From Aminobacter ciceronei (GTDB lineage: Bacteria; Pseudomonadota; Alphaproteobacteria; Rhizobiales; Rhizobiaceae): a stretch of DNA of 64,000 nt. The translations under genes were made by a program, and so were the position numbers. Position 1 is the stretch's first letter, and every line of letters starts with the position of its first letter. The stretch lies in NCBI RefSeq assembly GCF_014138625.1, contig NZ_JACJHY010000032.1:1-64000 (forward strand), written 5' to 3'. The notes under the pieces were generated by a model. It was not told where the DNA came from. It was given only the letters and a program-made list of their open reading frames with translations, and ran no database searches. This document shows positions 1 to 8,660 of the stretch, piece by piece.

Positions 1-12
1 AACTGAAACTGA

Positions 13-49
13 AAGGGCTGGCCCCTGTGCAATACAGGACCCAGCCCTT
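13..49 (-). terminator. hairpin downstream of the SCP2 gene
   Basis: Inverted repeat with 9-bp outer arms (AAGGGCTGG / CCAGCCCTT) and an inner CCTGT/ACAGG stem. On the minus strand it lies about 85 bp after the stop codon of the SCP2-type gene and is followed by TTTCAGTTTCAG, so a Rho-independent terminator is plausible. It could also act on the plus strand for a gene outside the window. Nothing else was recognised in bases 1-134. Confidence 0.5.
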
Positions 50-134
50 AAATCTACCAGCTCAATGAACCGTCCAACTTTACGGGGTCAGTTCATCACC
101 GCCGGGCTTTTCCAATTCCGATGGTCTTGTCGGC

Positions 135-416
135 TTAGAGCAGCTGGCTCAGGCCCATGGCCACCGACATGTCGCCCTCGACCTTGATCTTGCCGGTCAT
201 GAACGCCATCGTCGGGTTGAGCTCGCCTGCGATCAGCGACTCGAGATCGTCGAGCGACAGCTTGATGGTGCAGTCGGCCGGGCCATCGGTCGTCGACAGG
301 GTGGTGCCATCGATGACGATGACGCCGTCGCTGCCGGTGTCGAACTTGATCGAGCGGCCAAAGCCGGCGCTCTCCACCTTCGCCTTGATCTTGTCTGCGA
401 CTGCCTGAATGCTCAT
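135..416 (-). CDS. SCP2-type sterol/lipid carrier protein
   Basis: A 93-residue protein that is essentially one SCP2 (sterol carrier protein 2) domain. Visible family traits are an amphipathic N-terminal helix (MSIQAVADKIKAKVE), strands around IKFDTGSDGVIVID, and the ending DPxMAFMTGKIKVEGDMSVAM-like stretch. Such proteins bind acyl chains or sterol-like lipids in a hydrophobic tunnel; the ligand cannot be told here. The ATG at 416 is chosen because AGGAGAG lies just upstream; the frame stays open to 494 but that extension is low-complexity and lacks a ribosome binding site. It has its own hairpin downstream and is separated from the flagellar genes by a terminator, so it is probably an independent gene. 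Confidence 0.8.
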   Translation of the reverse strand: MSIQAVADKIKAKVESAGFGRSIKFDTGSDGVIVIDGTTLSTTDGPADCTIKLSLDDLESLIAGELNPTMAFMTGKIKVEGDMSVAMGLSQLL

Positions 417-577
417 GGCTCTCTCCTGGTCTTTCCTGAAAGGCGCTTTGCGCCCGGCCTCCCCGGACCAATCCGGACGAGCCGGCCATGTCACAGGACT
501 GCAATTCCTATAACTGGCATCTTACGTTTACGTCAACGTAGAATTGGCTGGCGATGGTCACGCGACGTGGCGCGAAA

Positions 578-596
578 GGCAGCCAATTTGGCTGCC
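578..596 (-). terminator. terminator of the flhA-fliR flagellar operon
   Basis: Perfect 9-bp inverted repeat GGCAGCCAA-t-TTGGCTGCC, nine bases after the stop codon of the last flagellar gene (605). On the minus strand it is followed by TTTCG. Position, stem quality and the change of gene content beyond it mark the left edge of the motility region. Confidence 0.6.
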
Positions 597-604
597 TGTC
601 GGGT

Positions 605-1144
605 TCAATGTGCTTTGGCCGGGCCTGCTTCGGCTGGCTTTGCCGCCTCGGCCTCTGCTGCGGCAGCAGCCGATTCACGCTGGCGCACGGCATTGTCGCG
701 GACATCGTCGGGGGTCAGGAAGTCGATCTGCTCGACCATTACCTCGTGGATCAGCTTCGAACCGACACGGGCGTTGATGGCGTCGCGGATGCCGTTGCGA
801 AAGCCGTCCAGATCGAGCTTCTCATATGCGGTGAAGTCGATCTGCGGATTGCCGTAGAGATAGGAATAGACCTGATCGACAAGCAGCGAGGCCATCGGCA
901 CCGATAGCTTTCCGACTTCCTTGGGTTCGACCGTGTACACGAGGCGCGTCAGGAAATAGCCGTGCACGCGCTCACCTTTGAGCAACGGCACCGAAATGAC
1001 GTCGGTCTTGACATAGTCGAGACCGCCGAGCAGCGGCATCTGCTCTTCGGTCGCCGGCAGGTTGGCGGCGGCCTGGAACGAATAGAAGACCGAGCCGAGG
1101 GTCACGGCGACAATCCACAGCGCCGCCGCGATGAACTTGATCAC
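605..1144 (-). CDS. FliL-like single-pass membrane protein, end of flhA operon
   Basis: About 179 residues: one N-terminal membrane segment (roughly residues 4-22), a periplasmic domain, and an Ala/Glu-rich tail. The periplasmic part ends in INARVGSKLIHEVMVEQIDFL, whose spacing resembles the C-terminal half of FliL, the stator-associated basal-body protein. A separate typical fliL lies at 27983-28492, so this would be a second, divergent member. The GTG at 1144 overlaps the flgN stop (GTGA), matching the coupling used throughout the cluster; another GTG at 1153 gives three more residues. The link to flagella rests on operon position plus topology; the FliL relation is tentative. Confidence 0.55.
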   Translation of the reverse strand: MIKFIAAALWIVAVTLGSVFYSFQAAANLPATEEQMPLLGGLDYVKTDVISVPLLKGERVHGYFLTRLVYTVEPKEVGKLSVPMASLLVDQVYSYLYGNPQIDFTAYEKLDLDGFRNGIRDAINARVGSKLIHEVMVEQIDFLTPDDVRDNAVRQRESAAAAAEAEAAKPAEAGPAKAH

Positions 1145-1551
1145 CGCGCCCACCCGAATTCGTTTGCCGAATAGGTGCCGTCCGCTTCGGAGCGCTGGAT
1201 GGCGTCGCGGAGCAGGGAGGCGACTTCACTGACGGCGCTGAGATGAGCGAGGATCGCACGTTCATTGGCGACGAGCTTGTCGCGCAGGCGTTCGACACCG
1301 ACCTTGAGCTCGCTCGGGTAGTCGCCCTCGACCAGGCCCTTGGTGGCGCGGGTCAGTTCGTAGAGATAGCGGCTCTTGCGGGCGTTCGATGCCTTGATGT
1401 CGAAATGGACGTCGGTGCGGATCGCAGCGGTCTCTTCTTCGACCGCATCCTCGATCCGGCTGATGATGGCCGCGACGTTGCCCGGGCGGGCAGCGTCGAT
1501 GAGATCGGCCGTCACCGGCAGGTTCGTCCTGTATTCGGAGAGATCCGACAT
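1141..1551 (-). CDS. flgN: FlgN-type flagellar export chaperone
   Basis: A 136-residue, largely helical protein without membrane segments. Size, predicted long helices (ERLRDKLVANERAILAHLSA) and position agree with FlgN, the cytoplasmic chaperone that delivers the hook-filament junction proteins FlgK and FlgL to the export gate. Rhizobial FlgN is very divergent from enterobacterial FlgN, so the call leans on context: it follows the rod-binding protein gene in the flhA operon. The start at 1551 is preceded by GAGGATAAG. The stop overlaps the next gene. Confidence 0.6.
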   Translation of the reverse strand: MSDLSEYRTNLPVTADLIDAARPGNVAAIISRIEDAVEEETAAIRTDVHFDIKASNARKSRYLYELTRATKGLVEGDYPSELKVGVERLRDKLVANERAILAHLSAVSEVASLLRDAIQRSEADGTYSANEFGWAR

Positions 1552-1561
1552 ATCTTATCCT

Positions 1562-2116
1562 CTACGATTTTGTGTCAGTGGCGGAGGCGGCATCGTCGCT
1601 TCCCAGCGAGCGCACCATCTTCCGCTGCAATTCCTGAATGAGCGCAGTGGCCTGGCTCATTTGTTCATCGAGTGCCGCCTTTTCAGGCCCGCCAGCGACG
1701 CCGCTGACCGGCACCACCTGCTCGTCCTTGATGTAGTGGTCGCGCATAACGGTCTTGGCGATACCGATGCCGCCGGCTTCGGCGGTCTGGTTGGCGAGAT
1801 GCTCGGCCATCATCGACTTCCACATGTCGCCGGCCATGCCCTTGCCGTACACGCTTTCGGTGTTCTTCGGCATCATGTTGCCGATGAAGGTTTGCAGGAC
1901 CATTGCCTCGAACTTCTTCATCGACGCATCGGCCGAGGTCTTGTCCGGCTGGCGCGTGACACCGCCGGTGACGGCGGCTTCGGTGAGCGAAAATGTTCCG
2001 GCCGGGGCCGCGCTGGCGGTCCGGTTGGCAAGCGCCGCGCGCGCAGCCTGGATGCCTGATGGCTCGACGGCCTTGGCTACATCCAGAATGATGTCGCTGG
2101 GTGGGGAGATGGCCAA
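1562..2116 (-). CDS. flgJ: rod-binding protein (FlgJ N-terminal domain type)
   Basis: 184 residues with the Rod-binding domain (PF10135 type) in the middle: KKFEAMVLQTFIGNMMP followed by GKGMAGDMWKSMMAEHLANQ and AEAGGIGIAKTVM, the core of the FlgJ rod-capping domain. It lacks the muramidase domain that enterobacterial FlgJ carries, as is usual in alphaproteobacteria; the lytic enzyme is probably the separate transglycosylase at 13770-14360. Role: scaffold for rod assembly in the periplasm. The start is a TTG at 2116 with GGAAAGGCGAG upstream; the next ATG in frame would delete a third of the protein. Confidence 0.8.
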   Translation of the reverse strand: MAISPPSDIILDVAKAVEPSGIQAARAALANRTASAAPAGTFSLTEAAVTGGVTRQPDKTSADASMKKFEAMVLQTFIGNMMPKNTESVYGKGMAGDMWKSMMAEHLANQTAEAGGIGIAKTVMRDHYIKDEQVVPVSGVAGGPEKAALDEQMSQATALIQELQRKMVRSLGSDDAASATDTKS

Positions 2117-2178
2117 AGCGGCTCGCCTTTCCGGGTTTACGTTACTGCTGATTGTGGAGGGTCAAGCTTGCGGCAACC

Positions 2179-2568
2179 TTACTTGTCTTCAGCCGACTTT
2201 CTTTCAATGATTTCGAGACGTTCGCGGTCGGCGCTGTCACGCTCATCCTGACGGCGGACCTCGCGGTAGGCGCGCTCGACCATGTTGGTGCGGGCGGTGG
2301 CAGTGGCGATCTTGCCGACCTCGACATTGGCGAGGCCGAGATTGAGCTGCTTCTTGTCGATCGCCTCCTTGATGCGGCGATGGTAGAGCTCAGGGAACAG
2401 CTGGGAGATGCCTTCGGTGCTGTCGAAGCTGTCCGACAGCGATTGCGCCTCGGCTTCGGCGGCAATCGCATTGGCGACAAAACCGGCGTGGCGCGTCTCG
2501 TGCAGCGCCTTGAGCTGCTCCTGCACGGCTACCAGCTTCTTCAGGCGATCCCTGCGCGACGCGGCCAT
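2179..2568 (-). CDS. FliJ-like coiled-coil flagellar export protein
   Basis: 129 residues, rich in charged and Ala residues, predicted to be two long helices (residues about 2-55 and 60-128) forming an antiparallel coiled coil. This is the fold of FliJ, which links the FliI ATPase to the FlhA export gate. Sequence similarity to classical FliJ is weak; size, coiled coil and place directly after fliR support the call. It starts 3 bp after the fliR stop, with GGAAGGTAAGGA upstream of ATG 2568, so it is translated from the flhA-fliR message. Confidence 0.55.
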   Translation of the reverse strand: MAASRRDRLKKLVAVQEQLKALHETRHAGFVANAIAAEAEAQSLSDSFDSTEGISQLFPELYHRRIKEAIDKKQLNLGLANVEVGKIATATARTNMVERAYREVRRQDERDSADRERLEIIERKSAEDK

Positions 2569-2571
2569 TCC

Positions 2572-3324
2572 TTACCTTCCCACGGTGATGTCGACGAAGC
2601 CGTCGGCAAACAGGCTGAGCATGGTGGCGATGCCGAAATACATCAGCACCAGGCCACCGGCGACGACGAAGGGCAGCGAGATGAAGTAGACCGGGATCTG
2701 CGGCGTCAGCTTGTTGACGAAGCCGATCGTCAGGTTGATCAGGATGGCATAGGCGACGAAGGGGCTGCCCAGCCTCAGCACCACCATGAAGCTTTCCGAC
2801 AGCGTGTCGGTGACGTCGACGAGGGCTGCCTGCGGATTGAAGAACATGTTGACCGGCGCGACCTGGTAGGAGGCGACCAGTGCGCGGATGATCTCGTGGT
2901 GGAAATTGAAGGCAAACAGCAGGATCAGCGCCGCGATCGAGATGATCGAGGCAAGCGCTGCCTGGGGCTCGTTTTCCTCGATCGCGTGGCCGCCGACACC
3001 GCCGAAGCCGATCAGCATGGCGATCGCCGAGCCCATGAACATCAGCGCCAGGATGTAGAGCCTGGCCATCAGCCCGATCAGGCCGCCGATCAGAAGCTCG
3101 GATGCGATCATCGGCATCAGCACGCCGGGACGAGCGTCGACGAACGGGAAGATCTGGTCCCAGAGGTGGATCAGCAACCCGCCGGTGGCGGCGACGGCGA
3201 CGAACAGCCTGACATGCATCGGCACGCGCACGCTGGAGATTCCGGGCATCAGCATGAAACAGGCGCCGATGCGACAGAAGGCCAGGAACGCCGCAAGGAC
3301 CATGCCTTGCGCGGCGGCATTCAT
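2572..3324 (-). CDS. fliR: flagellar export gate protein FliR
   Basis: 250 residues with about six hydrophobic segments, the usual size and topology of FliR, a core subunit of the type III export gate (FliP5FliQ4FliR1) in the inner membrane inside the MS ring. Recognisable stretches are [16 protein letters not shown] near the N-terminus and [11 protein letters not shown] in the middle. The ATG at 3324 overlaps the flhA stop (ATGA), so flhA and fliR are translationally coupled. The downstream neighbour is the FliJ-like gene. Confidence 0.95.
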   Translation of the reverse strand: MNAAAQGMVLAAFLAFCRIGACFMLMPGISSVRVPMHVRLFVAVAATGGLLIHLWDQIFPFVDARPGVLMPMIASELLIGGLIGLMARLYILALMFMGSAIAMLIGFGGVGGHAIEENEPQAALASIISIAALILLFAFNFHHEIIRALVASYQVAPVNMFFNPQAALVDVTDTLSESFMVVLRLGSPFVAYAILINLTIGFVNKLTPQIPVYFISLPFVVAGGLVLMYFGIATMLSLFADGFVDITVGR

Positions 3325-5411
3325 GAGACGGTACCGAGCACGCGCAGTTCGACGCCCTTGGCGATCTCGACATGGCTGAGCACCGGCAGGGTCGGAAACA
3401 GCCTTTCGATGATCATGCGGACATAGGGACGTGCGTCGGGTGCGGTGACGATCACGAAACGCTCACCGGTTTCGAGATGCGTGCGGATCGCCTTGGAGGC
3501 TTCCTGGCCGAATTCCTCGAGCTGGCGCGGATCGATGTCGAACTCGCGCACTTCGCCCTTGGCGTCGCGCTTGAGGCTCTGGTGGAAAGCGAGATCCCAG
3601 CGGTTGCCGAGGCGCAGCACCTTGAGCACGCCGCCTTCGCTCAAGTCGCCGCAGATCTGCTGCGCCATGCGGATGCGGACGTGCTCGACGATCTGCTCGG
3701 TGCGGCGGACATGCGGCGAGATCTCGGCGATTGCCTCGATGATGAGGTGCAGGTTGCGGATCGAGACGCGCTCGGCGAGCAGAAGCTTGAGCACCGCCTG
3801 CAGGCCGGGATAGGTGATGTGCGAGGTGCAGATCTCGTCGGCGAGCTTGCGGTATTCGGGGTCCTGGCGCTCGAGCAGCGCCTTCATGTCCTTGTAGGAC
3901 AGGAGCTGCGGCAGGTTGTTGCGGATCACCTCGGAGAGATGGGTGAGCAGCACCGACATGTTGTCGGCGAAGGTGAACTGCTCGCGCTTCAGGTCCTCGG
4001 CGAAGGAATCGAGCACCGAGAAGGCGCGCATACCGAAAGCCGGTTCGCGCACTTCCTCGCCCGGAATGTCTGGCAGATCCCGCGAGCCGAGCAGCACCAT
4101 GATTTCGCCGACGCGCATCTGGTATTCGGCGACGACGGTGCCGTGCACCTTGATCTGGTAGCTCTTGGGCGGAATCGAGAAGTCGTCGGTCATGCGCACT
4201 TCCGGCACGACGAAGCCGTACTGGGTGGCGAACTTCTTGCGCATCTTCGACATGCGGAAGGCGAGTTCCTGATGGGTAGCGAGCAGGCGCGTCGACAGCT
4301 GCTTGCCGATCAGCAGCTCGATCTCGGCGGTGGCGAGCGATGCCTTGACCGAGTTCTTTTCCTCTTCGACCTTGTCGGCCTTGACCTGCTCCCTTTCAGC
4401 GTCGACCTCGGCCATGCGGCGCTTATGCTGCATCGGGATGAAGTAGCCGAGTGCTGCCATGGCAACGGCAAGCGAGAGGAACGGCAACATCGGCAGACCG
4501 GGCACGAGCGAGAGCAGAAACAGCAGGCCGGCGGCGACATAGAGCGCGCGTGGATAGGCGCCGAGCTGGCCGAACACCGCCTGGTCGGCCGATCCACGGG
4601 TGCCGCCCTTGGAGACGAGCAGGCCGGCGGCGAGCGAGACGATGAGCGCCGGGATCTGGGTGACGAGGCCGTCGCCGACCGACAGCTTGATGAACACGTC
4701 AGCGGCTTCGCCCATGCCCATGTCGTGGCGGAAATAGCCGATAGCGATACCGCCGACGATGTTGATGGCGGTGATCATCAGGCCGGCGATGGCGTCGCCT
4801 CGGACGAATTTCGAGGCACCGTCCATCGAGCCGAAGAAGGAGCTTTCTTCTTCCAGTTCGCGGCGGCGCAACTGCGCTGTCTTGTCGTCGATCATCCCGG
4901 CCGACAGGTCGGCGTCGATCGACATCTGCTTGCCGGGAATGGCGTCGAGGGTGAAACGGGCGCCGACTTCGGCGATACGCGTCGCACCCTTGGTGATGAC
5001 GATGAAGTTCACCACGATCAGGATCAGGAACACGATCAGGCCGATGACGAAGTCGCCGGACATGACGAGGTTCGAGAAGCCCGAGATGACGTAGCCGGCG
5101 GCATGCGTGCCTTCATTGCCATGCGACAGAATCATGCGCGTGGTGGCGATGTTGAGCGACAGGCGCAGCATCGTGGCGATCAGCAGGATGGTCGGGAACG
5201 ACGAGAAGTCGAGCGGGCGCTGGATCCACAGCGCGACCATCAGAATCAGCACCGAAATGGCGATCGAGAAGGCAAGGCCGACGTCGATCAGGAAGGCCGG
5301 GATCGGCAGGAACAGGACGGCGAGGATGATGACGATGCCGACGGCGAAGAAGACGTCGCGTCCGTTCCTGGCTGGAACGCCTGCGCCTGAAATGGTTTCG
5401 CTGATCGCCAT
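3321..5411 (-). CDS. flhA: flagellar export gate protein FlhA
   Basis: 696 residues. The N-terminal half has about eight membrane helices with the conserved FHIPEP-family stretch between them ([21 protein letters not shown], residues about 150-170); the C-terminal half is the soluble docking domain for substrates and chaperones. FlhA forms the nonameric ring of the export apparatus and takes part in proton-driven secretion. ATG 5411 has GGAAG upstream and gives the N-terminus expected from rhizobial FlhA. A GTG at 5450 is also in frame, but it would sit only 8 nt after the proposed promoter element. The operon is flhA-fliR-fliJ-like-flgJ-flgN-FliL-like. Confidence 0.95.
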   Translation of the reverse strand: MAISETISGAGVPARNGRDVFFAVGIVIILAVLFLPIPAFLIDVGLAFSIAISVLILMVALWIQRPLDFSSFPTILLIATMLRLSLNIATTRMILSHGNEGTHAAGYVISGFSNLVMSGDFVIGLIVFLILIVVNFIVITKGATRIAEVGARFTLDAIPGKQMSIDADLSAGMIDDKTAQLRRRELEEESSFFGSMDGASKFVRGDAIAGLMITAINIVGGIAIGYFRHDMGMGEAADVFIKLSVGDGLVTQIPALIVSLAAGLLVSKGGTRGSADQAVFGQLGAYPRALYVAAGLLFLLSLVPGLPMLPFLSLAVAMAALGYFIPMQHKRRMAEVDAEREQVKADKVEEEKNSVKASLATAEIELLIGKQLSTRLLATHQELAFRMSKMRKKFATQYGFVVPEVRMTDDFSIPPKSYQIKVHGTVVAEYQMRVGEIMVLLGSRDLPDIPGEEVREPAFGMRAFSVLDSFAEDLKREQFTFADNMSVLLTHLSEVIRNNLPQLLSYKDMKALLERQDPEYRKLADEICTSHITYPGLQAVLKLLLAERVSIRNLHLIIEAIAEISPHVRRTEQIVEHVRIRMAQQICGDLSEGGVLKVLRLGNRWDLAFHQSLKRDAKGEVREFDIDPRQLEEFGQEASKAIRTHLETGERFVIVTAPDARPYVRMIIERLFPTLPVLSHVEIAKGVELRVLGTVS

Positions 5412-5458
5412 TGATGCTTCCGATCGAATCCCGCCGCGCGCCAATGCCACGGCTTCCT

Positions 5459-5484
5459 GACCCTATTGCGCCAAGCTTGCGCGA
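5459..5484 (-). promoter_or_regulatory. class II flagellar promoter element, flhA copy
   Basis: On the minus strand TCGCGCAAG-N10-TAGGGTC, 47 nt upstream of the flhA ATG. It matches the fliF copy (20591-20616) at nearly every position, including GCAAGCTT and TAGGGTC. Its presence shows that flhA has its own promoter and does not depend on read-through from fliQ across the inserted MFS gene. The sequence is seen directly; its promoter function is inferred. Confidence 0.6.
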
Positions 5485-5630
5485 GGGTGGGAGGCAGGCG
5501 AAAAGATGCGGCAGCTGGCACGCAACGGAGCTTCGACGGGCGCTTTTTATGCCAATCTTCGGCGTCGAAGGACCGCGCGATGGAGCTGGCAAGGAGGGCA
5601 GGCTTCGCGACGGTCGCTGCGGCCTTACGC

Positions 5631-7274
5631 CTAATGCAGCTCGATATGCCCCTTGTGACTGCCGAGGGCTGCCGCCAGGCTGGTGGGGCGTTCGATCAGG
5701 CGGTGGACGCGGGGTGGCTGGGGGCCGCTGTGCAAGGCGCGCAGCTTGTCGCCGATGACGGCGTCGGCGTGGGTGGCGCGCTGGTTGTGGCGGATGTATT
5801 CGAGCCAGGTCGGGGTGTGGTAGGTTTCGACCCAGATCTCGGGGTTTTCAAGGTCGCGCGCCAGCACCCAGTTGCGGGCGCCGTCACGGCGGCGGACACG
5901 GCGGCGCTCGGTCATGGCGTCGAGGAAGGCCGGTACATCTTCTTCGCGGATGATGAATTCGATCGAGATGACGATGGGCCCCGAACGCGGCCGGACGTCG
6001 AGCGCCAGGTGTGGTTCGCGGAAGCGGTTGAGCGGGTCGAGGTTGAGCGCTGTGTGCTCGGGCAGCGGCAGCAGGAAGCCGATCGCCGCACCGACCAGCA
6101 TGACGATGCCGGCAACGATCAGGGCGGTGGCCGCGCCGTTGCTTTCGGCGACGAGACCCCAGATCCAACTGCCCAGCGCCATGCCGCCGAAGGTTGCCAT
6201 CTGGTAGATCGACAGCGCCCGGCCGACGACCCAGCGTGGGGTCGACATCTGCACGGTGATGTTGAAGTGCGAAAGCGCAAGCACCCAGCAGGCGCCGCCG
6301 ACGAGCAGGCCGGCCGAGGTGAGCCAGGCATTGGAGCTGAAGGCGGCGATCCAGCTGCAGAGGGCGAAGCCGAGAAAGGCCGAGCGCACGATGGTTTCGC
6401 TCGTCATGCTGCTGCGGATGCGGCCGCTGATCAGCGCGCCGCCGACCGCGCCGACACCGAAGGCGCCGAGCATGATGCCGTAGGTCAGCGGGCCGCCGGC
6501 GACGAGGTCGCGGGCAACCAGCGGCAGCAGTGCCTGGATGACGACGGCGGTGAAGCCGAAGGCGAAGCTGCGCAGCAGCACCTTGCCGATGTTGGGCGAC
6601 ATGGCGACGTAGCGCAGGCCTGCACCCATGGCCTGGCCGAGCGTTTCGCGTGGCAGCGGGTTTGCCGGATATTGCGGGCGCCAGCGAAACAGTACGAAGA
6701 TGATGGCGAAGTAGCTCAGCGTGTTGACGGCGAAGGCGGCCGCAGCACCTGCGGTGGCGACGATGATGCCGCCGATGGCCGGGCCGACGCTGCGCGTCAT
6801 GTTGAAGCCCATCGAGTTGAGCGCGACGGCCGCCGGCATCACCGTGCGGGGCACCATGTCGCCGACGGAGGCCTGCCAGGACGGGTTGTTAAGTGCGGTG
6901 CCGCAACCAATGAGGAAGGTGAAGGTGAGCAGCAGCCAGGGCGTGATCAGGCCGAGATAGGCAAACAGCGTCAGCGCCGCCGAGACGGCGAACATGAAGC
7001 ACTGCGCGGTCAGCATGACGCGGCGGCGGTCGTAGCTGTCGGCGAGTGCGCCCGACGCGAGCGAAAACAGCATGATCGGCAGGGAGATCGAGGCCTGGAC
7101 CAGCGCCACCATGTCGGAGGAGGTGGCGATCGAGGTCATCAACCAGGCGGCTCCGACAGACTGGATCAGACTGCCGAAATTCGAAGCCAGGCTGGCGAAC
7201 CAGACGGAACGGAAAATGCCGTGCTTGAAGGGCGCGAGCGCCGAACCTTGCTCGTACTGGTGGTCGTCGTCCAT
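5631..7274 (-). CDS. MFS transporter with C-terminal monooxygenase-like domain
   Basis: 547 residues. Residues about 15-410 form a 12-helix major facilitator of the MFS_3 / EntS-like group (motif ASGALADSYDRRRVMLTAQ between helices 2 and 3). Residues about 425-540 are soluble (VISIEFIIREEDVPAFLDAM ... NWVLARDLENPEIWVETYHTPTWLEYIRH), resembling a dimeric alpha-beta-barrel (antibiotic biosynthesis monooxygenase-like) domain. The family is annotated as exporters; the substrate is unknown. It sits between fliQ and flhA, genes usually adjacent in rhizobia, and has non-coding gaps of 269 bp and 219 bp on either side. It is probably an insertion unrelated to motility. Confidence 0.85.
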   Translation of the reverse strand: MDDDHQYEQGSALAPFKHGIFRSVWFASLASNFGSLIQSVGAAWLMTSIATSSDMVALVQASISLPIMLFSLASGALADSYDRRRVMLTAQCFMFAVSAALTLFAYLGLITPWLLLTFTFLIGCGTALNNPSWQASVGDMVPRTVMPAAVALNSMGFNMTRSVGPAIGGIIVATAGAAAAFAVNTLSYFAIIFVLFRWRPQYPANPLPRETLGQAMGAGLRYVAMSPNIGKVLLRSFAFGFTAVVIQALLPLVARDLVAGGPLTYGIMLGAFGVGAVGGALISGRIRSSMTSETIVRSAFLGFALCSWIAAFSSNAWLTSAGLLVGGACWVLALSHFNITVQMSTPRWVVGRALSIYQMATFGGMALGSWIWGLVAESNGAATALIVAGIVMLVGAAIGFLLPLPEHTALNLDPLNRFREPHLALDVRPRSGPIVISIEFIIREEDVPAFLDAMTERRRVRRRDGARNWVLARDLENPEIWVETYHTPTWLEYIRHNQRATHADAVIGDKLRALHSGPQPPRVHRLIERPTSLAAALGSHKGHIELH

Positions 7275-7328
7275 GCGCCAAGCCGGCTGAGCCGGGTGCC
7301 CTCGTGTGATTTGCCGCTACGGCGCCAA

Positions 7329-7344
7329 GCCTCCTTCGGGAGGC
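7329..7344 (-). terminator. possible terminator between fliQ and the MFS gene
   Basis: Short GC-rich hairpin GCCTCC-ttcg-GGAGGC, about 200 bp after the fliQ stop and 55 bp before the MFS start. No good T-run follows, so function is doubtful. Nothing else was recognised in the 7275-7543 gap. Confidence 0.25.
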
Positions 7345-7543
7345 GCAAAGGACGCCGTGGCCCTCCTGTGGATGCACGACCTGTTCGGGGAATCGATTTC
7401 GATCATGCAGGAATGACTAGACCATGATCGGCTGGCCGGGTGAACCCATTTGTACGATGCCGGCATGGTCCAGTGGCGGCGCGGCTAAGGTCCACAGGGA
7501 CGGTCTCAGGTCGCGGTGCGCGAACAGGCTTGCCACGCAGCCA

Positions 7544-7810
7544 TCAGAAGCCGTTTTCGATGCGCTCGAAGATGACGTTGGTGAAGCTGGAAATCTGGGC
7601 GCCGATAAACGGGCCGGTCAGCGCCACCACCAGGAAGATGGCGACGATCTTAGGCACGAAGGTGAGCGTGATTTCCTGGATCTGGGTCAGGGCCTGGATC
7701 AGGGCGATGCCGACGCCAACCAGCATGGCTGCCGCCACCGCGGGCGCGGAGGCAGTCAGCACCGTCCAGATGGCGAACTGGACAAGGTCGAGGGCATCGG
7801 CTTCGTTCAC
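7544..7810 (-). CDS. fliQ: flagellar export gate protein FliQ
   Basis: 88 residues forming two membrane hairpin helices (residues about 13-38 and 50-75), the standard size of FliQ. Conserved stretches: GVGIALIQALTQIQEITLTFVPK. FliQ packs around FliP/FliR in the export gate. The GTG start at 7810 overlaps the flgD stop (GTGA). It is the last gene of the flgE-flgK-flgL-flaF-flbT-flgD-fliQ unit; in relatives flhA usually follows directly, but here an MFS gene intervenes. Confidence 0.95.
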   Translation of the reverse strand: MNEADALDLVQFAIWTVLTASAPAVAAAMLVGVGIALIQALTQIQEITLTFVPKIVAIFLVVALTGPFIGAQISSFTNVIFERIENGF

Positions 7811-8220
7811 GCGGCAGCCTTGACCTTGACGCCCGCGACGACCGCGACGGTCTTGCCGTCGGACAGCACGGCGGTGACGCCGTCCTTGGCGAGACGGACC
7901 TCGGTGACCGTGCCCGACGTCTTGCCGTCGGCCGAAGTGATGTTGCGGCCGATCAGGGCGTCTGCCTGGGCGAGCGCCGAGGACTGCAGGATCTGGTCGA
8001 GGCGCGCATTCATCTGCACCGACTGCTCGACCTGCGAGAAGGTGGCGAGCTGCGCCACATATTCGGTCGATTCCATCGGCTTGGTCGGGTCCTGGTTCTT
8101 CATCTGCGCCATGAGCAGCTTGAGGAAGGACTGGTAGTCGACCTGCGTCTTGGAGCCGGTCGACTTGTTGGCGCCGGTGTTGGAGCCGACAGGCGGCGTC
8201 ACGGAGAAATCGATGGGCAT
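7807..8220 (-). CDS. flgD: hook-capping protein FlgD
   Basis: 137 residues, the short alphaproteobacterial form (E. coli FlgD has 231). The N-terminal FlgD core is clear: DYQSFLKLLMAQMKNQDPTKP and ESTEYVAQLATFSQVEQS at residues about 28-75, followed by a small beta-rich part (GTVTEVRLAKDGVTAVLSDGK). FlgD caps the growing hook and directs FlgE polymerisation. The ATG overlaps the flbT stop by one base (TGATG). Confidence 0.95.
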   Translation of the reverse strand: MPIDFSVTPPVGSNTGANKSTGSKTQVDYQSFLKLLMAQMKNQDPTKPMESTEYVAQLATFSQVEQSVQMNARLDQILQSSALAQADALIGRNITSADGKTSGTVTEVRLAKDGVTAVLSDGKTVAVVAGVKVKAAA

Positions 8221-8660
8221 CAGAATCTGCCTCCGGCTGCGCGGGCGGGTTGCACCGTTGCCGTCTCTTCGCCGGCGATGATGCGCTGTTCGAGTGGATA
8301 GAGGGAGCGGATGGTCTTCAGCGCCTCGTAGACATGATCCTCGGCAACGAGGCGGTCGACATGCTTCAGGCTGGAGAGGATTTCCGCATTGTCGAAGGTG
8401 GCGAGCAGCAGCGGCAGCGAGCGGCGGAACATGTCGCGCGCCTGGACCGCGCCGATCGGATCGACCAGCATGACCTGCAGGATGAAGTAGAGCTGGCGCA
8501 GCGGCGTCGAGGCCTGCTCGGGTTGCAGCACATGGCTTTCGAGCAGGAACTGCACGTCGTTGAGCAGTTCGAGCGAGACCTTGCGGTCGGCGCGCACCAC
8601 GGCACCGTTGATGTAGATCTTCTCGTTGGCCTTCAGCGAGATCTTGAGCGTGTTTTTCAT
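8220..8660 (-). CDS. flbT: flagellin synthesis regulator FlbT
   Basis: 146 residues starting MKNTLKISLKANEKIYINGAV, the hallmark N-terminus of FlbT. In Caulobacter FlbT binds the 5' untranslated region of flagellin mRNA and controls its stability; in Brucella a positive role is reported. The ATG at 8660 overlaps the flaF stop (ATGA). The frame is open upstream to 8756, but that part runs inside flaF and is not FlbT-like. The structured leaders of flagellin genes 2-5 in this window are candidate targets. Confidence 0.95.
   Translation of the reverse strand: MKNTLKISLKANEKIYINGAVVRADRKVSLELLNDVQFLLESHVLQPEQASTPLRQLYFILQVMLVDPIGAVQARDMFRRSLPLLLATFDNAEILSSLKHVDRLVAEDHVYEALKTIRSLYPLEQRIIAGEETATVQPARAAGGRF

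Noticed and set aside
2152-3426. Long open plus-strand frame (424 codons) opposite fliR and neighbours
   Set aside because: Antisense shadow of GC-rich coding DNA; product is His/Asp/Gln/Arg-rich without domain, and the minus-strand genes are certain.
3372-5390. 672-codon plus-strand frame opposite flhA
   Set aside because: Antisense shadow of flhA; composition is typical of reversed alphaproteobacterial coding sequence.
5466-7427. 653-codon plus-strand frame opposite the MFS gene
   Set aside because: Antisense shadow; charged low-complexity product and no ribosome binding site.
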